This document shows, piece after piece, positions 1-6,622 of a stretch of 40,496 nucleotides of DNA. Each line of letters begins with the position of its first letter. The first letter of the stretch is position 1. The position numbers and the translations under genes are program-made. Below the pieces are notes generated by a model. It did not search any database. It saw nothing but the letters and a program-made list of their open reading frames with translations, and had not been told where the DNA came from. Origin of the DNA: a virus; IMG/VR virus record IMGVR_UViG_3300037882_000161, positions 1-40,496 of that record. The stretch is one strand, 5' to 3'.

Positions 1-99
1 CACCTTACGGTATCGGCGGAAGTGCGGTTAACAAGCCAGCATCTGCTGATGCAAGCAAGTACAACTCTCTCGCTGCAAAGCCAGCAAAAGAGATGGAAG
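1..99. repeat. Terminal direct repeat, copy 1 (contig closure overlap)
   Basis: Bases 1-99 are repeated exactly at 40398-40496. A perfect match of exactly 99 bases is what an assembler with an odd k-mer of 99 leaves when it closes a circle, so the simplest reading is a circular assembly. A circular assembly can come from a circularly permuted, headful-packaged phage or from one with true terminal repeats. A protein-coding frame crosses the join without interruption, which supports real continuity. Confidence 0.9.
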
Positions 100-113
100 C
101 AGACGAGGACTAA
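1..113 (+). CDS. Small Cys-containing head-module protein, 3' part (continues from 40364)
   Basis: This is the 3' end of a gene that starts at 40364 and crosses the contig junction. Joined, it encodes 48 aa: an N-terminal MCIECGCY motif with CxxCxC spacing, then a Gly/Ala/Ser/Lys-rich tail ending EMEADED and a TAA at 111-113. The frame here starts at base 3. The N-terminal cysteines could bind metal, but the function is unknown. It lies between a Lys-rich mini-protein (40239-40364) and the 85 aa gene at 117 in a tightly packed run of small late genes downstream of the major capsid gene. Confidence 0.7.
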   Translation, partial: PYGIGGSAVNKPASADASKYNSLAAKPAKEMEADED

Positions 114-116
114 TCA

Positions 117-374
117 ATGGCAGACCCAAGACTAAAGCGAGCAGGAGTATCAGGGTTTAATAAACCAAAGCGTACGCCTAACCATCCAACAAAGTCACAT
201 GTAGTTGTGGCTAAGTCAGGTGAGCAGGTTAAAACTATTCGCTTTGGTCAACAGGGTGTTAGTGGCGATAAAAAGCCAAGCGCTCGACAAGCATCATTTA
301 AAGCACGCCATGCGAAGAACATTGCCAAAGGCAAGATGAGCGCAGCGTACTGGGCAGATAAGGTGAAGTGGTAA
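117..374 (+). CDS. Conserved basic phage protein (DUF6321-like), 85 aa
   Basis: An 85 aa basic protein of unknown biochemical function. It begins MADPRLKRAG and ends SAAYWADKVKW, with an internal SFKARHAKNIAKGKMS block. I recall very similar proteins in marine cyanophages and other aquatic phages (the DUF6321-type family), where they sit among structural genes; this is memory, not a search. It starts 3 bases after the preceding stop. Its TAA overlaps the next ATG (TAATG at 372-376), so it is translationally coupled within the late operon. The high Lys/Arg content fits nucleic-acid or capsid-interior contact, but that is a guess. Confidence 0.75.
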   Translation: MADPRLKRAGVSGFNKPKRTPNHPTKSHVVVAKSGEQVKTIRFGQQGVSGDKKPSARQASFKARHAKNIAKGKMSAAYWADKVKW

Positions 375-529
375 TGAAGAAAGCATTTTGGGATAAAAAG
401 AATCCAAACAAAAAGTCAACTCCATTGACCCCAGCACAAAAGGCTAAGGCTAAGGCTGCCGCAAAGAAGGCAGGCAGACCATATCCCAACCTTGTGGATA
501 ACGCAGCAGCACGGAGAAAGGCTAAGTAA
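374..529 (+). CDS. Small Lys/Ala-rich basic protein, 51 aa
   Basis: An unrecognised 51 aa protein starting MKKAFWDKKN, with a central lysine/alanine-rich stretch (AQKAKAKAAAKKAG) and ending AARRKAK. It overlaps both neighbours by TAATG (374 and 529), so it is clearly part of the coupled late transcript. Several tiny, strongly basic proteins occur in this module (also 27924-28085 and 40239-40364). They may neutralise packaged DNA or be minor capsid components. There is no catalytic motif. Confidence 0.65.
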   Translation: MKKAFWDKKNPNKKSTPLTPAQKAKAKAAAKKAGRPYPNLVDNAAARRKAK

Positions 530-795
530 TGGCAACAGGAGCAGCAGGAAGCACGCTAGTCGGTGAACTCAACCGTCTGGCTGGAGTCACAGACAAGGCA
601 GCCTTTAAGGGGCTTCTGGGGGCTGCTAACGCCTATGCACAGACTACTGGCAAAGGACTGCTAGGAGCCTTGAACTACAAGGCAAGTAGCACTCGTACCC
701 CAAATGACTTCAAGGGTTTGACCGCAGTATGTAATGAACTGGCTGGAACCACAGGCAAATCTGCCGTGGATGCCCTAAGGAGTATTGACCTATGA
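529..795 (+). CDS. Hypothetical late protein, 88 aa
   Basis: An unrecognised 88 aa protein, mostly helical by composition, with Gly/Ala/Leu-rich segments such as FKGLLGAANAYAQTTGKGLLGALN. It is coupled upstream by TAATG and overlaps the next gene by ATGA (792-795). Its position directly before the adaptor-like gene suggests a small head or connector protein. No domain could be assigned. Confidence 0.6.
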   Translation: MATGAAGSTLVGELNRLAGVTDKAAFKGLLGAANAYAQTTGKGLLGALNYKASSTRTPNDFKGLTAVCNELAGTTGKSAVDALRSIDL

Positions 796-1697
796 GTACA
801 TTTAATGAATTGGCTGAGCGTGTAGACACGCTTCTCCACGGATACTCCATTGCTACTGAGGCAACCACTTGGCTTACTACCTCTGCTACTAGCACCTCAA
901 CCACTCTTACTCTCCACGATGTGGGAGTCCTTGGGCGTGGATTCATACAGATTGACGATGAGATTCTTTATGTTCACTCCGTTGACCCAGCCAATAGTCA
1001 AGTAACTATATCCCCTTGGGGTAGAGGACAGCGTGGCACTACTAAGGTAGAACATGCTGTTAATGCAAAAGTAACCGTTGCCCCTCTATTTCCACGCAAT
1101 GAAATTAAGCGTGCTATCAATGACACAATCAATGCTATGTATCCAAATGTATTTGGCGTAGGGCAGACAGAGTTTACTTATGTCGCTAACCGCACAACAT
1201 ACGATTTACCAGATGCAGCAGAGCAGATTCTAAATATCACACATGAGTTGATAGGTCCATCTAAAGAGTGGCTACCAGTTCGTTCATATAACTTTGACCG
1301 TATGGCTAACCCAACAGCCTTCGGTACGGCAGGAGCATTGGGTAAGAGCGTAAGCGTTCTTAGCCCAATCATGCCAGGGCGTAAGGTCAATGTGGCTTTC
1401 GGCAAGCGCCCAACAGTATTCACTGATGGTGACCAAGAGTTCTCAACTTGGACAGGGTTGCCTAACTATGCAGAAGATGTGGTTATCTACGGGGCAGCGT
1501 TTCGTATGATTTCCTTTATTGACCCATCACGCCTAGCACCGCAGTCAGCATCAGCCGATGCTCTTGATATGCAGCAAGGCGCTCGCACAGGTGAATCAAC
1601 TTCACGCTTCTTGTTTAATGTTTATCAGCAGCGTTTAAATGAAGTTGCTGAGAATCAACGCCGTCAATATCCAACTCGTTCCCACTATCAAAGATAG
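792..1697 (+). CDS. Head-tail adaptor/connector-like structural protein, 301 aa
   Basis: A 301 aa structural protein placed between the small head genes and the tail fibres, where podovirus-like phages encode the adaptor or tail tubular A protein. Residues about 30-100 form a beta-rich module (TLTLHDVG, FIQIDDEILYV, GRGQRGT). A similar pattern recurs at residues 30-105 of the following fibre protein. The remainder is mixed alpha/beta with an Arg/Gln-rich C-terminus (ENQRRQYPTRSHYQR). It starts at an ATG overlapping the previous TGA. The assignment rests mainly on gene order; a generic virion protein is the alternative. Confidence 0.5.
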   Translation: MSTFNELAERVDTLLHGYSIATEATTWLTTSATSTSTTLTLHDVGVLGRGFIQIDDEILYVHSVDPANSQVTISPWGRGQRGTTKVEHAVNAKVTVAPLFPRNEIKRAINDTINAMYPNVFGVGQTEFTYVANRTTYDLPDAAEQILNITHELIGPSKEWLPVRSYNFDRMANPTAFGTAGALGKSVSVLSPIMPGRKVNVAFGKRPTVFTDGDQEFSTWTGLPNYAEDVVIYGAAFRMISFIDPSRLAPQSASADALDMQQGARTGESTSRFLFNVYQQRLNEVAENQRRQYPTRSHYQR

Positions 1698-1705
1698 GTA
1701 AATAA

Positions 1706-3202
1706 ATGGCAGCAGGCGACCCAGGTACATTAAAGAGGAATTATTCAGCCATTGCAGTAGAGACTACTCTCAGCGCTGCTCTTGCCTCTCAAGCACAAGG
1801 TGATGCAAATACATCGTTTGTAATAGCATCCGTATCAGGATTTCCTGGTACCTTCCCTTACACACTTCTTGTAGACCCTGATACAAACAAAGAAGAAGTT
1901 GTCACCGTCTATGATGGAACAGGTACAACACTCAAGGTCTATCGTGGGCAAGACAATACACAGGCTGTAGCGCACTCAGCGGGTGCAACTATCCGCCACG
2001 GTATCTCAGCCCGTGAGTTCAAGGAACTGCAGACACACATTGCAGCACGCGGTTTTGCATCTGACTCAGGCATCCTTAACAATGTTGACACACATGTTCA
2101 TGGTATTGCTACTGGCGAAGGTGATGTAGTAGGTACACTAAAGACACAGACACTTACCAACAAGACACTTACTTCCCCAGCGGTATCAGGTTTAACCCTT
2201 ACCGATGCAAGCATTGTTTTTGAAGGAGCCACTGCCGATGCTTTTGAAACAACGCTTACAGTTGCTGACCCGACTGTTGACCGCACTATTACGCTTCCAA
2301 ATGTCACAGGAACTGTGGCAATTCTTGATGCAGCACAAACACTTTCTAATAAAACTCTTACTAGCGATACTCTGGGTAGCGACCTTGCTGCTGGTGGATA
2401 CAAAGTAACAGGACTTGGCGCACCATCGTCTAACGCAGATGCAGCAACTAAGTTATATGTAGATACACAGGTTGCAAGCCTTGTTGACTCAGCACCTGGC
2501 ACGCTAGATACTCTTAACGAGTTGGCTGCTGCTCTTGGTGATGACCCTAACTATGCAACAACAATGACCAATGCTTTAGCAGCCAAGTTGTCACTATCAG
2601 GTGGCACAATGACTGGTGCTATTGCAATGGGTGCAAATAAAATTACTGGTCTTGCTGACCCAACTTCATCCACTGATGCAGCCAATAAAAACTATATTGA
2701 CACAATGGCAACCAGCGCAGGCGCATCTGCTACTGCAGCAGCAGCATCGGCTGCAGCAGCAGCAACATCTGCTACTTCGGCAGCAAGTTCTGCAACAGCA
2801 GCAAACAGTTCTTTTGTAGCAGTTACTGGTCTTACAGGTTCTGGTCTTGTCCGTGACATGGGTGAAATTACATCAACTGATACAACAACTACTACCTATA
2901 TTAATATTGCAACTGTTGCTGCTGCTGCTGACTTGTCAGCATCTGCTGCTGCAAGCAGCGCAAGTGCTGCTGCAACAAGTGCTACAAGTGCTGCTGCTAG
3001 TGCTACCGCTGCAGCAACATCTGCAACATCCGCTGCTGCATCAGCAACCGCTGCTGCTACCAGCGCTGCTTCTGCTGCTGCTTCGGCAACAACTGCTGCA
3101 GGTTACATACCAGCCATTAGCGCAGGAACTAATGGCTACTTCTTAACAAACAATGGAACATCCGCTTCATGGGCTAATCTATCCGATTGGGGAACAATCT
3201 AA
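1706..3202 (+). CDS. Tail fibre protein with Ala/Ser/Thr-rich repeat stalk, 498 aa
   Basis: Probable receptor-binding tail fibre or fibre stalk. Residues about 30-105 hold the beta module shared with the upstream adaptor-like protein (DPDTNKEEVVTVY, YRGQDNTQAVAHSAGA). The middle has fibre repeats of the TLTNKTLTSP and LSNKTLTSD type, followed by LGAPSSNADAATKLYVD and ITGLADPTSSTDAANKNYID, phrases typical of phage fibres. Residues about 335-470 are a low-complexity Ala/Ser/Thr segment encoded by GCW/WCT-rich repeats (bases 2720-3106), probably a trimeric coiled stalk. It starts at the ATG after ATAGGTAAATAA. The repeat DNA could expand or contract by recombination. Confidence 0.8.
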   Translation: MAAGDPGTLKRNYSAIAVETTLSAALASQAQGDANTSFVIASVSGFPGTFPYTLLVDPDTNKEEVVTVYDGTGTTLKVYRGQDNTQAVAHSAGATIRHGISAREFKELQTHIAARGFASDSGILNNVDTHVHGIATGEGDVVGTLKTQTLTNKTLTSPAVSGLTLTDASIVFEGATADAFETTLTVADPTVDRTITLPNVTGTVAILDAAQTLSNKTLTSDTLGSDLAAGGYKVTGLGAPSSNADAATKLYVDTQVASLVDSAPGTLDTLNELAAALGDDPNYATTMTNALAAKLSLSGGTMTGAIAMGANKITGLADPTSSTDAANKNYIDTMATSAGASATAAAASAAAAATSATSAASSATAANSSFVAVTGLTGSGLVRDMGEITSTDTTTTTYINIATVAAAADLSASAAASSASAAATSATSAAASATAAATSATSAAASATAAATSAASAAASATTAAGYIPAISAGTNGYFLTNNGTSASWANLSDWGTI

Positions 3203-3762
3203 TGCCATTTGCATTTCAACGCCGTAGAGGTACAACTGCTCAGCATGCATCCTTCACTGGTCTAAATGCTGAACTGACAGTAGATACCGATAAGAAAACT
3301 GTAGTAGTCCACGATGGCTCAACAGCGGGTGGATTTCCACTTGCTCGCGCAGCGGGTGGAACTCTTGCTGATTCAGTAATCAGAGGATTAGAGGAAGATG
3401 TAAATGTTGTGGCTTCGGCTGCAACAGGAACAATCAACTTAAATGTTGAAACTGCTTCTATCTGGTATTACACATCTAACGCAACAGCCAACCATACCCT
3501 TAATATCAGATACAGCAGCACAGTATCTCTTAATACTGCCTTAGCAGTTGGCGATGCTATAACTGTAGTCTGGCTTAATACCAATGGAACTACTGCCTAC
3601 TATCCAAACACAATTCAGATTGATGGAACTACTGTAACTCCAAAAGTTCCAGCAGCGATTAGTGCTGGTAATGCATCTGCTATTGATGCATACTCATTTA
3701 CAATTATTAAGACAGCATCTGCTACATACACAGTTCTTGAAACACAAACCAAGTTTGCCTAA
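3202..3762 (+). CDS. Tail fibre protein with Mtd-N-like N-terminus, 186 aa
   Basis: Probable fibre or tip protein. The first 50 residues (MPFAFQRRRGTTAQHASF, then TVDTDKKTVVVHDGSTAGGFPLA) match the pattern of the major-tropism-determinant N-terminal domain common at the start of phage fibre proteins: RRGT, then a VDTDK..VVHDG.t.GG..L block. The rest is beta-rich, with Thr/Ala/Asn-rich strands. The ATG at 3202 overlaps the preceding TAA, so it is coupled to the upstream fibre gene. In-frame codons before 3202 are less likely to be used. Confidence 0.75.
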   Translation: MPFAFQRRRGTTAQHASFTGLNAELTVDTDKKTVVVHDGSTAGGFPLARAAGGTLADSVIRGLEEDVNVVASAATGTINLNVETASIWYYTSNATANHTLNIRYSSTVSLNTALAVGDAITVVWLNTNGTTAYYPNTIQIDGTTVTPKVPAAISAGNASAIDAYSFTIIKTASATYTVLETQTKFA

Positions 3763-3777
3763 TAAGGAGATTTAACA

Positions 3778-4755
3778 ATGCCACTTATTTGTACATTTGC
3801 GGGAGGCTCGGCTAGAGGCTTGGGCGGTTTAAGAACCTTTGCACCTGTTCTAGTTGCACCAACATCAGTCGAATACTTAGTTGTTGCTGGCGGTGCTTCT
3901 GGCGGTGGAGGAAGCGTTGGCGGTGGCGGTGGCGGTGCAGGTGCCTATCGAACATCAACTGGTTTCTCTATAAGTTCTGGAACTTCTTACACTCTAACTG
4001 TTGGTGCTGGTGGTGCTGGAGTTAACACTAGTATTACACAAGGAAATAATGGTGCTGACTCTGTATTTTCTAGTATTACTTCTACAGGTGGAGGCGGTGG
4101 CGGTGGTGGACACACAGCAGAACCACCAAATGCAACACTTATGGTTGGTAAAAATGGCGGTTCTGGTGGTGGCGGCGGTGCTGTCTACAAACTTTCTGGT
4201 GGTTCTTCTGGCATAACTGCTGCTGGTACTGGTACTACTGGTGGTAACAATGGTGGTGAAGGCAAAACTTATTTCTACAGTTTTAATGCCTATGGTGCTG
4301 GCGGTGGTGGCGGTGCAGGTGCTGTTGGTTATGCTGCTTACAATGCAAACTCTTCACTTCGTTCTAATGGTGGTGATGGTTCAGCATCATCAATAACTGG
4401 AACATCTACTTATTACGCTGGCGGTGGTGGTGGTGTTATTAACGCTGGTTCAGTAATACGAGCCAATGGAGGACAAGGCGGAGGTGGTACTGCTGGTAAT
4501 GATGTTACCGCTCCAACAAGCGGAACTGCTAATACTGGAGGCGGTGGCGGTGGAGCAAATACACAAACTGGATATGTTTCTACTAGCGGTAACGGCGGTT
4601 CTGGCGTAGTTATTATTGCTTACGAAGATACAAAATCAAACTTAACTTCTATCACAGGAACATTGACACCTTCATCTTTGACTCCTGATACAACATCTAG
4701 ACCAGGATATAAGGTCTATAGATTTACTGGCGGAACAGGAACGGTGACTTGGTAA
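3778..4755 (+). CDS. Glycine-rich tail adhesin-like protein, 325 aa
   Basis: Probable distal adhesin or receptor-binding protein. After a short N-terminus it has a YLVVAGG element and many polyglycine clusters (GGGGSVGGGGGGAGAY, TGGGGGGGGH, GAGGGGGAGAV, YAGGGGG) separated by beta or loop segments. The last GSGVVIIAYED is typical of Gly-rich repeat proteins of phage tails. Polyglycine segments of this kind can pack as polyglycine-II helices, as in the T-even gp38 adhesin; the analogy is structural only. The SD is AAGGAG, 8 bases before ATG 3778. The following AYED...VYRFTGGTGTVTW tail looks like a small beta domain. Confidence 0.7.
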   Translation: MPLICTFAGGSARGLGGLRTFAPVLVAPTSVEYLVVAGGASGGGGSVGGGGGGAGAYRTSTGFSISSGTSYTLTVGAGGAGVNTSITQGNNGADSVFSSITSTGGGGGGGGHTAEPPNATLMVGKNGGSGGGGGAVYKLSGGSSGITAAGTGTTGGNNGGEGKTYFYSFNAYGAGGGGGAGAVGYAAYNANSSLRSNGGDGSASSITGTSTYYAGGGGGVINAGSVIRANGGQGGGGTAGNDVTAPTSGTANTGGGGGGANTQTGYVSTSGNGGSGVVIIAYEDTKSNLTSITGTLTPSSLTPDTTSRPGYKVYRFTGGTGTVTW

Positions 4756-5129
4756 TGGCACATTTTGCAGAACTAGATGAAAACAATTTGGTAATCAATG
4801 TCGTACCTGCGGGTGATGAGTTTGAGTTAAACGGCGAAGAATTAAACCAGCAGGTTACTGGAAATGTTTGGAAGCGTACTTCCTACAACACGGTAAATGG
4901 AAGTCATCTTCTTGGTGGTACTCCATTTAGAGGAAACTATGCTGCCATTGGATATAAGTATGATGAAGAACTAGATGCTTTTATTCCACCTAAACTTTTT
5001 AATTCTTGGGTTTTAGATGAATCTGTATTTAATTGGGTCCCCCCTATTCCTAGACCAGACGCATCTATTGCATGGCAATGGGATGAGGAAAATCAATTAT
5101 GGACAGAACCACCAGTATTGCAAGAATAA
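4755..5129 (+). CDS. Conserved aquatic-phage tail-region protein, 124 aa
   Basis: A 124 aa protein starting MAHFAELDENNLVINVV. It has the block GGTPFRGNYAAIGYKYDEELDAFIPPK and several Trp-containing repeats (SWVLDES.FNWVPPIPRP, AWQWDEENQLW). I recall close relatives in cyanophages and pelagiphages, where they lie in the tail-fibre region and are annotated as structural or unknown. ATG 4755 overlaps the previous TAA. Its 3' end overlaps the start of the sulphotransferase gene by 31 bases. A fibre-associated or fibre-assembly role is inferred from position. Confidence 0.65.
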   Translation: MAHFAELDENNLVINVVPAGDEFELNGEELNQQVTGNVWKRTSYNTVNGSHLLGGTPFRGNYAAIGYKYDEELDAFIPPKLFNSWVLDESVFNWVPPIPRPDASIAWQWDEENQLWTEPPVLQE

Positions 5130-5584
5130 TAACTGCTGGATTCCCCAGGTCTGGCAACTCATTTCTTGGGCAATTATTAAAACAATCATTTCCAAATGCT
5201 GATGTTCCAGTATTTTCACATAATGTAAATACATTAAACATTGTTGATTGTATTGTACCAATACGAAACCCATATCAATCAGTACCAAGTTGGTCTGCTT
5301 TTTCTGGAGAACGAGACTTAGAAGCAACTGCTCGTTGGTATATGCGTTTTAACAGCAAGGTATTAGATAATATAAATAATCTAATTGTAATAGATTTTGT
5401 TGAACTTTCAACCAATCCCTTATCTATTGTTGACAAAGTATCTAATCATTTAGATTTGATTCCAAAAGAAATTGATACATCTGTCTTAAATAAAAACTCT
5501 AAGTTTAGAGAATATAAAGAATACAATAGCCCTTTAATGGAAGATTGTTTTAATCTATACACAAAGATTGTGGGACAATTATGA
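5099..5584 (+). CDS. Sulphotransferase-like protein, 161 aa
   Basis: Predicted PAPS-dependent sulphotransferase, which would move a sulphuryl group from PAPS to an acceptor. Residues 12-23 (TAGFPRSGNSFL) match the 5'-phosphosulphate loop (xxPRSGTTxL) of the family. Residues 54-64 (PIRNPYQSVPS) match the 3'-phosphate element (RNPxxxxxS). At 161 aa it is short for a family usually above 200 aa, so it is a compact or trimmed version; H41 is a possible catalytic base. The SD before ATG 5099 is weak, and it overlaps the preceding gene in another frame. The gene is visibly AT-richer than its neighbours, suggesting recent acquisition. Its stop overlaps the APS kinase start (ATGA), so the two are coupled. 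The acceptor is unknown. Confidence 0.7.
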   Translation: MDRTTSIARIITAGFPRSGNSFLGQLLKQSFPNADVPVFSHNVNTLNIVDCIVPIRNPYQSVPSWSAFSGERDLEATARWYMRFNSKVLDNINNLIVIDFVELSTNPLSIVDKVSNHLDLIPKEIDTSVLNKNSKFREYKEYNSPLMEDCFNLYTKIVGQL

Positions 5585-6327
5585 TTATCCAAATTATCGG
5601 ATTACCAGGTTCGGGCAAGACTACATTGGCTACAGCACTGGCTGATAGAATCAATGCGGTTCACTTAAATGCTGATTATGTAAGAGCAACCATTAACTCA
5701 GATTTGGGCTTTGCCCCTGAGGATAGGGTTGAACACGCAAGGCGTATGGGTGAAATGGCTCGGATGCTTTCTGGTCAAGGGTTAATAGTTGTAATTGATT
5801 TCATTTGTCCTACTACTGATACTCGAACAGCCTTTGGTAAACCAGACATACTTGTATGGATGGACACAATTACCGAAGGTCGCTTTGAAGATACTAATAA
5901 ACTGTGGGAAGTACCTACTGAGTTTGATTATCATTTTGTGTCTTACGACAGCAAAGGTCAAACAGATTTAATCATTGGTCAGTCTAGTCTGCACGATTGG
6001 AAAGCACCTACCACTTTACTGCTTGGTCGTTATCAACCCTGGCATGAAGGACACAATGCACTATTGGAGAAAGCACATGAGCGTACAGAACAAGTCCTTA
6101 TTGCGGTCAGAGATACGCAAGGAACGAGTGAGAAAGACCCGCTCTCGTATCAGCAAGTTGCTGGACATATTGTTTCATCCGTACCCAGAGCATTTGTCGT
6201 AAAAGTTCCTAACATTACTAACATTGTTTATGGTCGTGATGTTGGATATAAGATTGAACAGGTTGATTTAGGTGCAGATATACATGCTATCTCTGCAACA
6301 CAAAAGCGTAAAGAGATGGGTCTATGA
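5581..6327 (+). CDS. APS kinase fused to HxGH nucleotidyltransferase, 248 aa
   Basis: Residues 1-120 resemble adenylylsulphate kinase (CysC): P-loop GLPGSGKTT at 7-15, LNADYVR at 29-35, and DLGFAPEDRVEHARR at 41-55, followed by the conserved GLIVVIDFICPTTDTR stretch. This domain would phosphorylate APS to PAPS. Residues 145-248 are a separate nucleotidyltransferase: GRYQPWHEGH with HEGH at 155-158, YGRD at 217-220, and ISATQKR at 237-243. That is the HxGH/ISxTxxR layout of the cytidylyltransferase, NMNAT and ATP-sulphurylase superfamily. It could make APS, but NMNAT-like or other adenylyl transfer is equally possible. The gene is coupled to the upstream sulphotransferase by ATGA and overlaps the DUF2061-like gene downstream. 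Confidence 0.8.
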   Translation: MIIQIIGLPGSGKTTLATALADRINAVHLNADYVRATINSDLGFAPEDRVEHARRMGEMARMLSGQGLIVVIDFICPTTDTRTAFGKPDILVWMDTITEGRFEDTNKLWEVPTEFDYHFVSYDSKGQTDLIIGQSSLHDWKAPTTLLLGRYQPWHEGHNALLEKAHERTEQVLIAVRDTQGTSEKDPLSYQQVAGHIVSSVPRAFVVKVPNITNIVYGRDVGYKIEQVDLGADIHAISATQKRKEMGL

Positions 6328-6527
6328 AAGTAACTAAGGCTAGGTCATTTACCAAGTCTCTTAGTTATAGAATCTTTGGAACCCTTAGTTCTTTCCTTGT
6401 TGCCTATGCTATTACTGGCAAGGGAAGCCTATCGGCTTTAATTGCTTTATGGGAAACGGTTGTCAAAGTAGGAATCTACTACTGGCACGAAAGAATATGG
6501 AACAAGATTTCTTGGGGTAGAAAATAA
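6324..6527 (+). CDS. DUF2061-like small membrane protein, 67 aa
   Basis: A 67 aa membrane protein: basic N-terminus (MKVTKARSFTKSLSYR), a first membrane segment (IFGTLSSFLVAYAITG), a second (LSALIALWETVVKVGIYYW) and a cytoplasmic-type end HERIWNKISWG. This is the layout and end motif I associate with DUF2061. That family often sits beside sulphate-activation genes in bacteria (from memory). It overlaps the APS-kinase gene by ATGA and the next mini-gene by TAATG, so it is co-translated with the sulphation cassette. A role in sulphate or substrate handling is inference. Confidence 0.7.
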   Translation: MKVTKARSFTKSLSYRIFGTLSSFLVAYAITGKGSLSALIALWETVVKVGIYYWHERIWNKISWGRK

Positions 6528-6613
6528 TGCCTTTCCAAGAAGGAACATGCATATCAGAACCAACTCGTACTATTGACGATGCAATAGACGATGCAGAACT
6601 TTTACTATACTAA
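6527..6613 (+). CDS. Putative mini-protein, 28 aa
   Basis: A 28-codon frame (MPFQEGTCISEP, then an acidic end TIDDAIDDAELLLY) that begins at TAATG overlapping the DUF2061-like stop and ends 9 bases before the next gene. It is too short to assign. The tight coupling and the absence of any other gene in this gap make it plausible. Confidence 0.4.
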   Translation: MPFQEGTCISEPTRTIDDAIDDAELLLY

Positions 6614-6622
6614 GGAGCAGTA

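Noticed and set aside
2616-3146. Gln/Leu-rich frames within the fibre gene
   Set aside because: They are shifted readings of the GCA/GCT repeat stalk.
5097-5327. Antisense 76-codon frame over the sulphotransferase start
   Set aside because: No SD, opposite to the operon, AT-rich low-complexity product.
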